NCBI RefSeq assembly: GCF_000718135.1
Contig: NZ_JOEM01000015.1
Span: forward strand, 120,475 to 184,474
DNA length: 64,000 bases
Source of the DNA: Streptomyces cyaneofuscatus
GTDB lineage: Bacteria; Actinomycetota; Actinomycetes; Streptomycetales; Streptomycetaceae
Direction: 5' to 3'
Part shown: positions 46,334 through 56,300 of the stretch, piece after piece
How positions within the stretch are numbered: the stretch's first letter is position 1
Layout: the number at the start of each line of letters is the position of its first letter
The notes under the pieces: generated by a model
What the model was told of the DNA's origin: nothing
What the model saw: the letters and a program-made list of their open reading frames with translations, nothing else
Database searches by the model: none
Position numbers and translations under genes: made by a program

Positions 46334-47761
46334 CTATGCGACTCCGGCGGGGGTACGGGTGTCGGACAGGTCGGCGGGCGAGGCCAGATGGCCCAGCACG
46401 GCGGTGGCGGCGGCGACCTGGGGCGAGACCAGGTGGGTGCGGCCGCCCTTGCCCTGCCGGCCCTCGAAGTTGCGGTTCGAGGTGGAGGCGGAGCGCTCGC
46501 CGGGGGCCAGCTGGTCGGGGTTCATACCGAGGCACATCGAGCAACCCGCGTGCCGCCATTCGGCGCCGGCCCCGGTGAAGACCTTGTCCAGGCCCTCGGA
46601 GACGGCCTGGAGGGCGACCCGGACGGAGCCCGGGACGACCAGCATCCGTACGCCGTCGGCGACTTTGCGGCCGTCCAGGATGGCGGCGGCGTTGCGCAGG
46701 TCCTCGATGCGGCCGTTGGTGCACGAACCTACGAAGACGGTGTCCACGCTGATGTCGCGCAGCGGCTGCCCGGCGGTCAACCCCATGTACTCCAGGGCCT
46801 TTTCGGCGGCGTTTCGCTCCGAGGCGTCCTCGTACGAAGCGGGGTCGGGGACGTTCGCGGAGAGCGGCGCGCCCTGGCCGGGGTTGGTGCCCCAGGTGAC
46901 GAACGGGGCCAGCTCGGTGGCGTCGATGACGACCTCGGCGTCGAACACCGCGTCGTCGTCCGAGCGCAGCGTCTTCCAGTACGCGACGGCCGCGTCCCAC
47001 TCCGCGCCCTTGGGGGCGGCGTCGCGGCCCTCCAGATAGGCGAAGGTGGTCTCGTCCGGGGCGATCATGCCCGCGCGGGCACCGGCCTCGATCGACATGT
47101 TGCAGATGGTCATCCGGGCCTCCATCGAGAGCTTCTCGATGGCGGAGCCGCGGTATTCGAGGATGTAGCCCTGGCCGCCGCCGGTGCCGATCCGGGTGAT
47201 GATCGCCAGGATCAGGTCCTTGGCGGTGACGTCCTCGGGCAGTTCGCCGTCGACCGTGATGGCCATGGTCTTGGGGCGGGCCAGCGGCAGCGTCTGGGTG
47301 GCCAGGACGTGCTCCACCTGGCTGGTGCCGATGCCGAACGCCAGCGCGCCGAACGCCCCGTGCGTGGAGGTGTGGGAGTCGCCGCAGACCACGGTGGTGC
47401 CGGGCTGGGTCAGGCCCAGCTGCGGGCCGACCACGTGCACGACGCCCTGCTCGACGTCGCCCAGCGGGTGCAGCCGTACGCCGAAGTCCGCGCAGTTCTT
47501 GCGCAGGGTCTCCAGCTGGGCGCGGGAGACCGGGTCTGCGATCGGCTTGTCGATGTCGAGGGTCGGGGTGTTGTGGTCCTCGGTGGCGATGGTGAGGTCG
47601 AGGCGCCGTACCGGACGTCCGGCCTGGCGCAGACCGTCGAAGGCCTGCGGGCTGGTCACCTCGTGCAGCAGGTGCAGATCGATGAAGAGAAGGTCGGGCT
47701 CGCCCTCCGCGCGCCGGACGACATGGTCGTCCCAGACCTTTTCCGCGAGTGTCCTACCCAT
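46334..47761 (-). CDS. leuC: 3-isopropylmalate dehydratase large subunit
   Basis: Aconitase-family [4Fe-4S] subunit converting 2- to 3-isopropylmalate with LeuD. In 475 residues: [46 protein letters not shown], and the cluster cysteines at VGSCTNGR and in GCSMCLGMN. The ATG at 47761 faces ndgR, whose product represses or activates leuCD in S. coelicolor. Confidence 0.97.
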   Translation of the reverse strand: MGRTLAEKVWDDHVVRRAEGEPDLLFIDLHLLHEVTSPQAFDGLRQAGRPVRRLDLTIATEDHNTPTLDIDKPIADPVSRAQLETLRKNCADFGVRLHPLGDVEQGVVHVVGPQLGLTQPGTTVVCGDSHTSTHGAFGALAFGIGTSQVEHVLATQTLPLARPKTMAITVDGELPEDVTAKDLILAIITRIGTGGGQGYILEYRGSAIEKLSMEARMTICNMSIEAGARAGMIAPDETTFAYLEGRDAAPKGAEWDAAVAYWKTLRSDDDAVFDAEVVIDATELAPFVTWGTNPGQGAPLSANVPDPASYEDASERNAAEKALEYMGLTAGQPLRDISVDTVFVGSCTNGRIEDLRNAAAILDGRKVADGVRMLVVPGSVRVALQAVSEGLDKVFTGAGAEWRHAGCSMCLGMNPDQLAPGERSASTSNRNFEGRQGKGGRTHLVSPQVAAATAVLGHLASPADLSDTRTPAGVA

Positions 47762-47903
47762 CGCTTTCCCTCCGGCCGGCGTCTTCGCCGGCCCAACTAG
47801 AGATTCGGTGCGCCGCCGTCCGGATCCCCTGCGGGGCGGTGGCTGCGGGCCGTTGTGGGGCCGCCCGTACAGGTTCGCAACTTCCGCCGAAAATTGAACT
47901 TGC

Positions 47904-47920
47904 GTTTCACAGAGTGAGAC
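47904..47920. promoter_or_regulatory. Candidate NdgR operator
   Basis: GTTTCAC-AGA-GTGAGAC is an inverted repeat with one mismatch in seven positions. It lies in the leuC-ndgR divergent region, 15-31 nt before the ndgR start. Position and symmetry suit an IclR-type dimer site for autoregulation and leuCD control. Confidence 0.5.
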
Positions 47921-47934
47921 GGGAGTATCGTCGT

Positions 47935-48651
47935 ATGGACAACTCTAGCGGCGTCGGCGTTCTCGACAAGGCAGCTCTGGTATTGAGCGCCCTGGAGTCC
48001 GGTCCGGCCACCCTCGCCGGGCTGGTCGCGGCGACCGGGCTCGCACGGCCCACGGCCCATCGACTGGCTGTGGCACTGGAACACCACCGGATGGTGGCGA
48101 GGGACATGCAGGGCCGGTTCATCCTCGGCCCCCGGCTGTCGGAACTGGCCGCCGCGGCGGGCGAGGACCGTCTGCTGGCCACGGCCGGACCGGTACTCAC
48201 CCACCTGCGCGACATCACCGGCGAGAGCGCCCAGCTCTACCGCCGGCAGGGCGACATGCGCATCTGCGTGGCGGCGGCGGAACGGCTGTCCGGACTCCGG
48301 GACACGGTGCCGGTCGGCTCCACGCTCACCATGAAGGCCGGCTCATCGGCCCAGATCCTGATGGCCTGGGAGGAGCCGGAGCGCCTGCACCGCGGCCTCC
48401 AGGGCGCCCGGTTCACGGCGACGGCGCTCTCCGGCGTACGGCGGCGGGGCTGGGCCCAGTCGATCGGCGAGCGGGAGCCGGGCGTCGCCTCGGTCTCGGC
48501 CCCGGTCCGCGGCCCCTCGAACCGCGTGGTCGCCGCCGTCTCGGTCTCCGGACCGATCGAGCGCCTCACCCGCCACCCGGGCCGGATGCACGCCCAGGCC
48601 GTCATCGACTCGGCAGCGCGGCTGAGCGAGGCCCTGCGCCGCACGGGCTGA
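47935..48651 (+). CDS. ndgR: IclR-family regulator of amino acid metabolism
   Basis: A 238-residue IclR protein: an N-terminal winged helix-turn-helix ([40 protein letters not shown]) and the IclR effector domain ([41 protein letters not shown] ... [22 protein letters not shown]). Its position divergent from leuC and its length match NdgR/AreB of S. coelicolor, which controls leucine and methionine genes and affects antibiotic production. The ATG at 47935 has GGGAG 9 nt upstream. Confidence 0.95.
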   Translation: MDNSSGVGVLDKAALVLSALESGPATLAGLVAATGLARPTAHRLAVALEHHRMVARDMQGRFILGPRLSELAAAAGEDRLLATAGPVLTHLRDITGESAQLYRRQGDMRICVAAAERLSGLRDTVPVGSTLTMKAGSSAQILMAWEEPERLHRGLQGARFTATALSGVRRRGWAQSIGEREPGVASVSAPVRGPSNRVVAAVSVSGPIERLTRHPGRMHAQAVIDSAARLSEALRRTG

Positions 48652-48689
48652 CCCCACGCCCGTACGACATCTCTCCCCCTCTTCCGGAA

Positions 48690-48722
48690 GGCCGCCCCAG
48701 CGCCGTGGCGGCCCTTTTCTTT
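48690..48722 (+). terminator. Terminator after ndgR
   Basis: A GGCCGCC / GGCGGCC stem closes a 10-nt loop and is followed by CTTTTCTTT, giving a T-rich tail on the plus strand. Confidence 0.75.
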
Positions 48723-48785
48723 GCCCCGGCCAACACCGTTGTGACGTAGGCGACTTGACCTGGGGCGCCGTGACCCGGACAAGCG

Positions 48786-48815
48786 AAAAGGCCCTCCACC
48801 GAAGTGAAAGGCCTT
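48786..48815 (-). terminator. Terminator of the tRNA operon
   Basis: Minus-strand RNA forms a 12-bp stem AAGGCCUUUCAC / GUGGAGGGCCUU with two G-U pairs, a C(UUCG)G tetraloop and a following UU run. On the plus strand the same positions would be C-A mismatches, so it is specific to leftward transcription, 18 nt past the last tRNA. Confidence 0.82.
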
Positions 48816-48832
48816 CCCGTACCGCTCTGTTG

Positions 48833-48905
48833 TACCCCCGACCGGATTCGAACCGGCGCTACTGCCGTGAGAGGGCAGCGTGCTAGGCCGCTACACAACG
48901 GGGGC
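48833..48905 (-). tRNA. tRNA-Glu (CUC)
   Basis: A 73-nt cloverleaf. The acceptor GCCCCCG pairs with CGGGGGT, the anticodon arm is CTGCC-CTCTCAC-GGCAG with CTC as anticodon, and the T arm has GGTTCGAATCC. CCA is not encoded. Last gene of the five-tRNA group. Confidence 0.97.
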
Positions 48906-48925
48906 GTGGTTACTGCTGACTTGCG

Positions 48926-48997
48926 CTGGGCTACCAGGACTCGAACCTAGAATGACGGTACCAGAAACCGTAGTGTTGCCAATTACACCATAGCCCA
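48926..48997 (-). tRNA. tRNA-Gln (CUG)
   Basis: A 72-nt cloverleaf. The acceptor TGGGCTA pairs with TAGCCCA, the anticodon arm is ACGGT-TTCTGGT-ACCGT with CTG as anticodon, and the T loop has GGTTCGAGTCC. CCA is not encoded. Identical to the copy at 49255. Confidence 0.97.
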
Positions 48998-49009
48998 TGG
49001 TGTGACAAG

Positions 49010-49082
49010 TACCCCCGACCGGATTCGAACCGGCGCTACTGCCGTGAGAGGGCAGCGTGCTAGGCCGCTACACAACGGGGGC
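49010..49082 (-). tRNA. tRNA-Glu (CUC)
   Basis: Second identical copy of the 73-nt tRNA-Glu with CTC anticodon, 12 nt upstream (in transcription) of the tRNA-Gln at 48926. Confidence 0.97.
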
Positions 49083-49142
49083 CCTAGCGATCCTGCATCA
49101 AGAACGTGGGTGCGACCCAGATGTTCTCGCGGGAAGGATCTG

Positions 49143-49215
49143 TACCCCCGACCGGATTCGAACCGGCGCTACTGCCGTGAGAGGGCAGCGTGCTAGGCCG
49201 CTACACAACGGGGGC
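49143..49215 (-). tRNA. tRNA-Glu (CUC)
   Basis: Third identical copy of tRNA-Glu (CTC), separated from the second by 60 nt of spacer. Confidence 0.97.
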
Positions 49216-49254
49216 TTGTCCTGCTGGATACTGCTGGTCTTGCTCGGTACTGCG

Positions 49255-49326
49255 CTGGGCTACCAGGACTCGAACCTAGAATGACGGTACCAGAAACCGT
49301 AGTGTTGCCAATTACACCATAGCCCA
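49255..49326 (-). tRNA. tRNA-Gln (CUG)
   Basis: First gene of the tRNA group in transcription order. A 72-nt tRNA-Gln with CTG anticodon, identical to the other copy. The operon order is Gln-Glu-Glu-Gln-Glu. Confidence 0.97.
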
Positions 49327-49414
49327 CTGAAATGCAACCCCTGGTGGGGGCTTCACTTCTGTCTGCGCTTCCCGGCCGGATCTTCCGTCCCGCTCGGGCG
49401 GCGCAGAAAGAACA

Positions 49415-50134
49415 TTACCCGAAGGTGTCCGGCGCTCCAAAACGGGTTTGGCCGGACAGCAGGGCGGGGAGCTGGTCCAGCCCGGTGATCGTCACGAGAT
49501 CCGGCCTCCCGCCCCTCCCCCGCCGGTCGAGCCAGATGCCGGTCAGCCCGGCGGCGACGGCCCCGCTCGCGTCGATGTCCGGCTCGTCGCCCACGTACGC
49601 CACCTCGTGCGGGTCCAGGGCGAGCTCCTCGCAGGCCGCGTGGAAGGCTCCGGCCTCCGGTTTGGAGACGCCCAGCTCCACGGCGCAGACCATCGCCTCG
49701 AACCGGTCCCGGATGCCGAGCGCGGTGAGCTTGCGGTGCTGGTGCTCGGTGCTGGAGTTGGAGAGGATCGCGTGCCGGTAGTCGGGCACCAGCCGGTCCA
49801 GGACCGGCAGCACATCCGGGAAGAGCTGCCAGGACGCCTCGTAGTGGGACAGGTGCCCGGCGAACCACGCGTCGGCCTCGGCGTCCGTGAGCGGCCGCGA
49901 GAGGAACTCCCGCACCCGGTCCCGGCGCTGGCCGAGGAAGTCCGTCTCGCCGGCGGCGACACGGGCCCAGTGCCGGACGGTGATCGCCTTCCAGGCGTCG
50001 AGGGCCTCGTCGACCGACGCGTACGCCTCGGGCAGTCCCACGCCCTCCAGGTGGAGCCGCATGCCGGTGTGGTCGGCGCCCGCGTAGTCGAAGATCGTGT
50101 CGTCGATGTCCCAGAGCACGGCGCGGATCGGCAT
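49415..50134 (-). CDS. HAD-family hydrolase
   Basis: A 239-residue haloacid dehalogenase-like phosphatase. Motif I WDIDDTIFDY holds the nucleophile Asp near residue 10, motif II is ILSNSS, the motif III Lys is in GVSKPEAGAF, and motif IV is VGDEPDIDASGAVAAG. The cap is helical (subclass I type). Substrate unknown. The start is the ATG at 50134; a GTG three codons upstream is possible. It lies between gltX and the tRNA genes on the same strand. Confidence 0.9.
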   Translation of the reverse strand: MPIRAVLWDIDDTIFDYAGADHTGMRLHLEGVGLPEAYASVDEALDAWKAITVRHWARVAAGETDFLGQRRDRVREFLSRPLTDAEADAWFAGHLSHYEASWQLFPDVLPVLDRLVPDYRHAILSNSSTEHQHRKLTALGIRDRFEAMVCAVELGVSKPEAGAFHAACEELALDPHEVAYVGDEPDIDASGAVAAGLTGIWLDRRGRGGRPDLVTITGLDQLPALLSGQTRFGAPDTFG

Positions 50135-50178
50135 GTACGCCACGGTAGCCGCCGACGGGCGCCCGCGTCGGGCAAAAG

Positions 50179-50218
50179 CCGAGGAGGGCCGCAGCCGGTC
50201 GGCTGCGGCCCTCCTCGG
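50179..50218 (-). terminator. Terminator after gltX
   Basis: Perfect 18-bp stem (CCGAGGAGGGCCGCAGCC and complement) with a GGTC loop, 16 nt beyond the gltX stop. On the minus strand it is followed by GGCTTTTG. Confidence 0.85.
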
Positions 50219-50234
50219 GGTGTTCCGTGCTTGC

Positions 50235-51710
50235 TTACGCGGCCAGCTTGGCCAGCGCCGCGTCGATGCGGGCCAGGCTCTTCTCGCGGCCCAGGATCTC
50301 CAGGGACTCGAAGAGCGGCAGGCCGATGGTGCGGCCGGTCACGGCGACCCGGACCGGGGCCTGTGCCTTGCCGAGCTTGAGGCCGTGCGCCTCGCCGGCG
50401 GTGAGGACGGCGTTCTTGAGCGACTCCGGGTCACTCCAGTCCGCCGCCTCCAGGTTGGCGCGGGCCGTGGTCAGGAGGGCGGCCGGGTCGCCCTTCATCG
50501 CCTTGGTCCAGGACGCCTCGTCCTCCACCGGCTCGTCGAGGAAGAGGAAGTCGACGTTGTCGGTGATGTCGGAGAGCACGGTGACCCGGGTCTGGGCGTA
50601 CGGGGCGATCCGCGTCCACTTCTCCGCGTCGAAGGCCTCCGGGGCCCAGGGCGCGAACGGGGCCTTCAGCCAGGGGCCGCACGCCTCGGTGAAGTCCTTC
50701 ACATCCAGCATGCGGATGTGCTCGGCGTTGATGTGCTCGGCCTTCTTGAGGTCGAAGCGGGCCGGGTTGGCGTTGACGTCCTCGATGTCGAACGCGGCGA
50801 TCAGCTCGTCCACCGAGAAGATGTCGCGGTCCTCGGCGATCGACCAGCCGAGCAGGGAGAGGTAGTTCAGCAGGCCCTCGGGGAGGAAGCCGCGCTCCCG
50901 GTAGAGGTTGAGGGAGGCCTGCGGGTCGCGCTTGGAGAGCTTCTTGTTGCCCTCGCCCATGACGTACGGCAGGTGGCCGAAGGCGGGGGTGTCCTTGGCG
51001 ATGCCCAGCTCGATGAGCGCCCGGTACAGGGCGATCTGGCGCGGGGTGGAGGAGAGCAGGTCCTCACCGCGCAGGACGTGGGTGATCTCCATCAGCGCGT
51101 CGTCGACCGGGTTGACCAGCGTGTAGAGCGGGGCCCCGTTGGCGCGGACGATGCCGTAGTCCGGGACGTTCTCCGGCTGGACGGTGATGTCGCCGCGGAC
51201 CAGGTCGGTGAAGGTGATGGCCTCGTCGGGCATCCGGAAGCGGACGATCGAGGTGCGGCCCTCGGCCTCGTACGCCGCCTTCTGCTCGGCGGTGAGGTCG
51301 CGGCAGTGGCCGTCGTAGCCGGAGGGCCTGCCTGCGGCGCGGGCGGCGTCGCGGCGGGTGTCCAGCTCCTCGGTGGTGCAGTAGCAGGCGTACGCGTACC
51401 CGGCGGCGAGCAGCTTCTCGGCGACGTCCTTGTACAGGTCCATCCGCTGCGACTGGCGGTAGGGCGCGTGCGGGCCGCCGATCTCCGGGCCCTCGTCCCA
51501 GTCCAGGCCCAGCCAGCGCATCGAGTCGAGCAGCTGCTGGTAGGACTCCTCGGAGTCGCGCGCGGCGTCGGTGTCCTCGATCCGGAAGACCAGGGTGCCC
51601 TGGTGGTGCCGGGCGAAGGCCCAGTTGAACAGGGCCGTGCGGACCAGGCCCACGTGCGGGTTGCCGGTCGGGGAGGGACAGAAACGGACGCGTACAGGTG
51701 CGTTAGCCAC
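50235..51710 (-). CDS. gltX: Glutamyl-tRNA synthetase
   Basis: Class I synthetase of 491 residues: [22 protein letters not shown] (the HIGH-equivalent is HVGL), [28 protein letters not shown] and the KMSKS-equivalent KKLSKRDP. Actinobacteria generally lack GlnRS, so this enzyme is expected to be non-discriminating and to charge tRNA-Gln with Glu for correction by GatCAB; that is inference. The GTG start overlaps the upstream FAH gene by 8 nt. The tRNA genes it serves are 0.9 kb downstream. Confidence 0.97.
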   Translation of the reverse strand: MANAPVRVRFCPSPTGNPHVGLVRTALFNWAFARHHQGTLVFRIEDTDAARDSEESYQQLLDSMRWLGLDWDEGPEIGGPHAPYRQSQRMDLYKDVAEKLLAAGYAYACYCTTEELDTRRDAARAAGRPSGYDGHCRDLTAEQKAAYEAEGRTSIVRFRMPDEAITFTDLVRGDITVQPENVPDYGIVRANGAPLYTLVNPVDDALMEITHVLRGEDLLSSTPRQIALYRALIELGIAKDTPAFGHLPYVMGEGNKKLSKRDPQASLNLYRERGFLPEGLLNYLSLLGWSIAEDRDIFSVDELIAAFDIEDVNANPARFDLKKAEHINAEHIRMLDVKDFTEACGPWLKAPFAPWAPEAFDAEKWTRIAPYAQTRVTVLSDITDNVDFLFLDEPVEDEASWTKAMKGDPAALLTTARANLEAADWSDPESLKNAVLTAGEAHGLKLGKAQAPVRVAVTGRTIGLPLFESLEILGREKSLARIDAALAKLAA

Positions 51711-52488
51711 GCTTGATCACCTTGTTGGTGAGAGTGCCGATGCCTTCGATGGTGACGGCGACCTCGTCGCCGACGTGCAGGGGGCCGACCCCTGCGGGGG
51801 TGCCCGTGAGGATGACGTCGCCCGGGAGGAGGGTCATGGCCTCCGTGATGTGGACGATCAGGTCCTCGATGGAGCGGACCATGTCGCTCGTGCGGCCGAG
51901 CTGCCGCTGCTCGCCGTTGACCGTCGCCTGGATGGTGAGGTCGTGGGGGTCGAGGTCGGTCTCCACCCAGGGGCCCAGCGGGCAGGAGGTGTCGAAGCCC
52001 TTGGCGCGGGCCCACTGCTTCTCGCGTGCCTGCACGTCGCGGGCGGTGACGTCGTTGGCGCAGGTGTAGCCGAGGATGACGTCCTTCACGCGCTCGCGGG
52101 GGACCTCGCGGCACATGCGGCCGATGACCACGGCCAGCTCGGCCTCGTGGTGGAGGTCGTTGGAGAAGGAGGGGTACTCGATCGCGTCGCCGGAGCCGAT
52201 CACCGAGGTGGTGGGCTTGAAGAAGGTGATGGGCGCGTCGGGGACCTCGTGGCCGAGTTCGGCGGCGTGCTCCGCGTAGTTGCGGCCGATGGCCACGACC
52301 TTGTTGGGGAGCACGGGGGGCAGCAGCCGGACCTTGTTCAGCGGGACCTTGGTGCCCGAGAGCTCGAAGTCGGCGTACGGGATGCCCTTGATGATGTCGA
52401 GGACGAGGTCACCGGATTCCACGGTGCCCTGTCCCTCGACGGCGCCGAAGGCGACATTGCCGTCGATGGAGAACCTGGCGATGCGCAC
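51703..52488 (-). CDS. Fumarylacetoacetate hydrolase family protein
   Basis: A 261-residue FAH-fold enzyme. Metal-binding and core motifs: [50 protein letters not shown] (metal Glu pair), [14 protein letters not shown] and [16 protein letters not shown]. Members include oxaloacetate decarboxylases, acylpyruvases and catechol-pathway hydrolases, and the sequence does not decide which. It is coupled to gltX by an 8-nt overlap, which is conserved in Streptomyces as I recall. Starts GTG at 52488. Confidence 0.93.
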   Translation of the reverse strand: MRIARFSIDGNVAFGAVEGQGTVESGDLVLDIIKGIPYADFELSGTKVPLNKVRLLPPVLPNKVVAIGRNYAEHAAELGHEVPDAPITFFKPTTSVIGSGDAIEYPSFSNDLHHEAELAVVIGRMCREVPRERVKDVILGYTCANDVTARDVQAREKQWARAKGFDTSCPLGPWVETDLDPHDLTIQATVNGEQRQLGRTSDMVRSIEDLIVHITEAMTLLPGDVILTGTPAGVGPLHVGDEVAVTIEGIGTLTNKVIKRG

Positions 52489-52581
52489 GGGATGCTGTCG
52501 CCCCTCACTTGCTGGCTGGCTGAAGACTGACGCTCCAGGCTAACGCGGTGAGGGGGTACAGCCTCGCCCATTACGGGGCCG

Positions 52582-52761
52582 CTACCGGGCGGCCGCGACC
52601 GGGGCTTCCATGAGGATGGTGCGGCGCGGGTTGGCCGTGACGGTGGGCAGGTCGGCGGCGTGCTCCGGCAGGAAGGGCGTCTGCAGCGCTTCGGCGTCCT
52701 TGAGGTGCGCCAGCGTGGTGCGCCGGGGGTTGGCAATGTTGCGGATCGTCGTCGTCTTCAT
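52582..52761 (-). CDS. 59-residue peptide with duplicated NPRRT motif
   Basis: A short frame from an ATG at 52761 to a TAG at 52582, with GC-rich third positions. The peptide begins MKTTTIRNIANPRRTTL and later repeats the theme as TVTANPRRTILME. Between the two lies an acidic helix-like segment (AHLKDAEALQTPFLPEHAADL). No Shine-Dalgarno stands out (GACGGCAG before the ATG). I recognise no family. It sits alone between the FAH gene and the first conservon, divergent from cvnA1. It could be a regulator, a small protein partner of the conservon, or a peptide precursor. Function unknown. Confidence 0.6.
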   Translation of the reverse strand: MKTTTIRNIANPRRTTLAHLKDAEALQTPFLPEHAADLPTVTANPRRTILMEAPVAAAR

Positions 52762-53339
52762 CTGCCGTCAGGACCCTGTCGGTAGGGGCGCCGCCTCGGC
52801 GGTGCCTGCTTGTCGGATGCGCCATCCCTGTAAAGCGTCAGGCTAAACATCCGATTCCCCGCCGGAGCCGCGATGAGGCGACGATCATCATGTGAGTTTG
52901 CTCACGAAGTAATCGACAATTGGCCCATTACGGGCAGGAAGCCGGGGTCCCGAAAACGGACAATACCTTCCTGAATCCATCATTCCGCTCCCGATCATCG
53001 CGACTGGGACACCCCCCACCCCTAAGCGACTCATCCCCGATAGTCCGTTTTACCCACGAACACTCTGCACTGCTTGTTACTCGTTCATCACAACGTGTCA
53101 CGCAGGTCACAGCCCGGTACATGGCCCTTGTTGGAGATCCTGCACTGTGCTGGAATTCCACGCACCGCCGCGGGTTTCAGACCGGCGCACCGGGGCGCAA
53201 CGCAGCGCCGAGCGGCGGCGGGAGGGGGAAGTACGCCGGTCACTCAACGACCACCATGGGGCGCGTCCAGCGCCCCACGACGCCGACACCGTTCTGTCCT
53301 TATCCGGACGGAACGCCTGGTCCAGAGGTTGCGACGCTA
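52762..53339. other. Regulatory region upstream of the first conservon
   Basis: 578 bp, AT-richer than its surroundings, between the 59-residue peptide gene and cvnA1. The first ~350 bp include a Crp-like site (52891-52906) and TTGTTACTCGTTCATCAC near 53080. The plus-strand frame is open over much of it but lacks conservon similarity. I place the cvnA1 start at 53340. Confidence 0.5.
52891..52906. promoter_or_regulatory. Crp-like palindrome
   Basis: TGTGA-GTTTGC-TCACG matches the TGTGA-N6-TCACA type of Crp/Fnr site except for the last base. It is 130 bp upstream of the peptide gene start and 434 bp upstream of cvnA1. Confidence 0.45.
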
Positions 53340-56300
53340 GTGCAGGGACGTTTCAAGAGGGATGGCAGCGCTCCGGCGGAACAGGAGCCGCGCGGCGGGA
53401 CCGACCGCGGTTCCTCGCCCCAGCACGCCCAGAACCCCGGGCCGGCCGCTGCCGGCGACAACGGCGACCGTGCCAAGCCCCCGGGCTCCGCGCCGAGCGG
53501 CGGAGCCGAGCCGAGCGCGCCCTCCGCTTCCCGCGGCCCGGTCGACACGGGGTCGCGAATAGCGCTCCGTAACTGGCGCATCAGTACGCGACTGGTCTCC
53601 CTCCTCGCCCTCCCCGTGGTCGCAGCGACCAGCCTGGGCGGTCTGAGGATCAACGAGTCCATGACCGACATGCAGCAGCTGGAGCACATGCAGCTGCTGA
53701 CCCAGATGACCAAGCAGGCGACCTCGCTCGCGCAGGCCCTCCAGGTGGAGCGCGACCAGTCCGCCGGTCCGCTCTCCAACGGCTCCAAGGCGACCGACTA
53801 CAAGGTCTCCCAGCCCCGGGAGAAGACCGACCGGGCCAAGGACGCGTTCCTGGACGCGACCAACGAGATCGGCGACTTCGAGAACGACGACGCGCTGGAG
53901 AGCATCCACGCGAGCGTCGCCCAGATCGCCTCGCAGCTCGGCGACATCCGGTCGATCCGCAAGTCGGCGTACGAGGACGGCGCGCCGTCCCTCAACACCA
54001 TCGACCAGTACAGCCAGCTGATCACCTCGCTGCTCAGCCTGTCCCAGGACATGGCCCAGGCGACCAGCAACCCGGACATGATCAAGCGGACCCGTGCGCT
54101 GGCGGCGTTCTCCTCCGCCAAGGAGTACGCCTCGATCCAGCGCGCGGTCATCGCGGCGGCGCTGCCCGGCGGCTCGGTCAAGGAACCGCACCTCAACGAG
54201 AACGACAAGCAGTTCGGCTCCAACGCCCTCGACAAGGAAACCCGCGCGATCAGCTCGTTCAAGTCGATCTACGGGTCGACCGGCGAGAGCGCGGTGGACC
54301 TGATGGCGCCGCTGGACAACGGGAACAACCCCGAGATCAACGCGGCGAACATGTACGCCAAGCACATCCTCGACACCCCGAACGGGATCGACGGGGCGAA
54401 GGTGCGCTCGTACATGGACTGGTACGACCAGTCGTCCACCAAGATCGACGCGATGAAGACGATCGAGACCACCCTCCTCAGCGACATGGAGGCCAAGGCG
54501 CGCGAGCTGCGCGAGGCCTCCCAGCGCGAGGCGATCATCAACGGTGCGGTCATCCTCCTCGTCCTCGGTGTCTCGCTGGTCGGCGCCTTCGTGGTGGCCC
54601 GGTCCATGATCCGCTCGCTGCGGCGCCTCCAGGACACCGCCACCCGCGTCGCCCAGGACCGGCTGCCCGAGCTCGTCAAGCAGCTCTCCGAGACCGACCC
54701 GCAGGACGTCGACACCTCCGTCGAGTCGGTCGGTGTGCACTCCCGGGACGAGATCGGCCAGGTGGCCGCGGCCTTCGACGACGTGCACCGCGAGGCCGTC
54801 CGCCTCGCCGCCGAGCAGGCCCTTCTGCGAGGCAACGTCAACGCGATGTTCACCAACCTCTCGCGGCGTTCGCAGGGCCTCATCCAGCGCCAGCTCTCGC
54901 TCATCTCCGAGCTGGAGTCGCGCGAGGCAGACCCGGACCAGCTCTCCTCGCTCTTCAAGCTCGACCACCTCGCGACCCGTATGCGCCGTAACGGTGAGAA
55001 CCTCCTCGTCCTCGCGGGTGAGGAGCCGGGCCGCCGGTGGACCCGCCCCGTCCCGCTGGTCGACGTGCTCCGTGCCGCCGCCTCCGAGGTGGAGCAGTAC
55101 GAGCGCATCGAACTCTCCGCGGTGCCCGCCACCGAGGTCGCCGGCCGCGTCGTCAACGACCTCGTGCACCTCCTCGCCGAGCTGCTGGAGAACGCCACGT
55201 CGTTCTCCTCGCCGCAGACGAAGGTCCGGGTCACCGGTCACGCGCTGCCCGACGGCCGGGTGCTCGTCGAGATCCACGACACCGGTATCGGCCTCTCCCC
55301 CGAGGACCTCGCCGCGATCAACGAGCGGCTCGCGCAGCCGCCCACCGTGGACGTCTCGGTCTCCCGCCGCATGGGTCTGTTCGTGGTCGGCCGGCTGTCG
55401 CTGCGTCACGGCATCCGTATCCAGCTGCGCCCCTCCGACTCCGGCGGCACGACCGCGCTGGTCATGCTGCCCGTCGATGTCGCCCACGGCGGCAAGCAGC
55501 CCCCGTCCAAGCAGGGCCAGGGCCAGCAGCCCGGCGGCGCCCCCGGCGGCCTGCTCGCCGGCAACGGCAACGGTGCGGGCGCCGGCCAGCGTCCCGGGAT
55601 CGGCGGCGGACCCGGCGGACCGGGTGCCAAGAGCCTCGGCTCGGGACCCGGCGGCCAGCGCGGCCAGGTCGGTGCGGGCTCCGGTCCGCGTGCCGCCCTC
55701 CCCGCGCGGGACAACGCCCCCGGTGGCCGCCCGCAGGGCCAGCAGAACGGCCCTCAGGGCAACGGCCCGCAGAACCCCGGCAACCCGAACCAGCCCTTCC
55801 CGGGCCAGGAGCCGCAGCGCCAGGGCGGTGGCGGCCTCTCCGGCGCCTTCGGCAACGGCGCCCGGCTCGGCGCGCGCGGTCAGGGCGATGCTCCCGGCCG
55901 TACGGAGCCGGGTCAGCCCAACCTGTTCGGTCACGGCGCTCCGGCCTCCCCCGGCCAGAACGGCCGCTCGAACGCCTTCGCCCCGCAGAACCAGCAGGGC
56001 CAGCCGGGTCAGCAGGGTCCGGGCCAGCAGCAGGGCCAGCCCGGTCAGCAGCAGGGCCGGAACCAGCCGCAGCCCGCGCAGGCCCGGCACGAGCAGAACG
56101 GCCCCGGCCAGGGCGGCTTCCAGCAGCCCGGCGGCCCCGGCCGTCAGCTGCCGCCGACCGGCGGCCCCCGGGCCGAGCTGCCCGGTGGCAACCCGCAGCA
56201 GCGCCCCCAGGCCGCCAACTGGGGCGCCGACGCCCCGCGCGGCCACGAGGAGCACGACGCGACCGGGCAGTTCGCCCGGCCGGCGGGCCCCGGCCAGGAC

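Noticed and set aside
47762..47934. Leader peptide/attenuator for leuCD
   Set aside because: No leucine-rich short frame with a following hairpin was seen; regulation by the adjacent NdgR is the simpler explanation.
48833..49326. Apparent array of repeated units resembling a CRISPR
   Set aside because: The repeated units fold as complete tRNA-Glu and tRNA-Gln cloverleaves.
52920..53339. N-terminal extension of cvnA1 to an upstream ATG
   Set aside because: The extra 140 codons have no conservon similarity and cross the lower-GC promoter region. The GTG at 53340 begins the conserved sequence.
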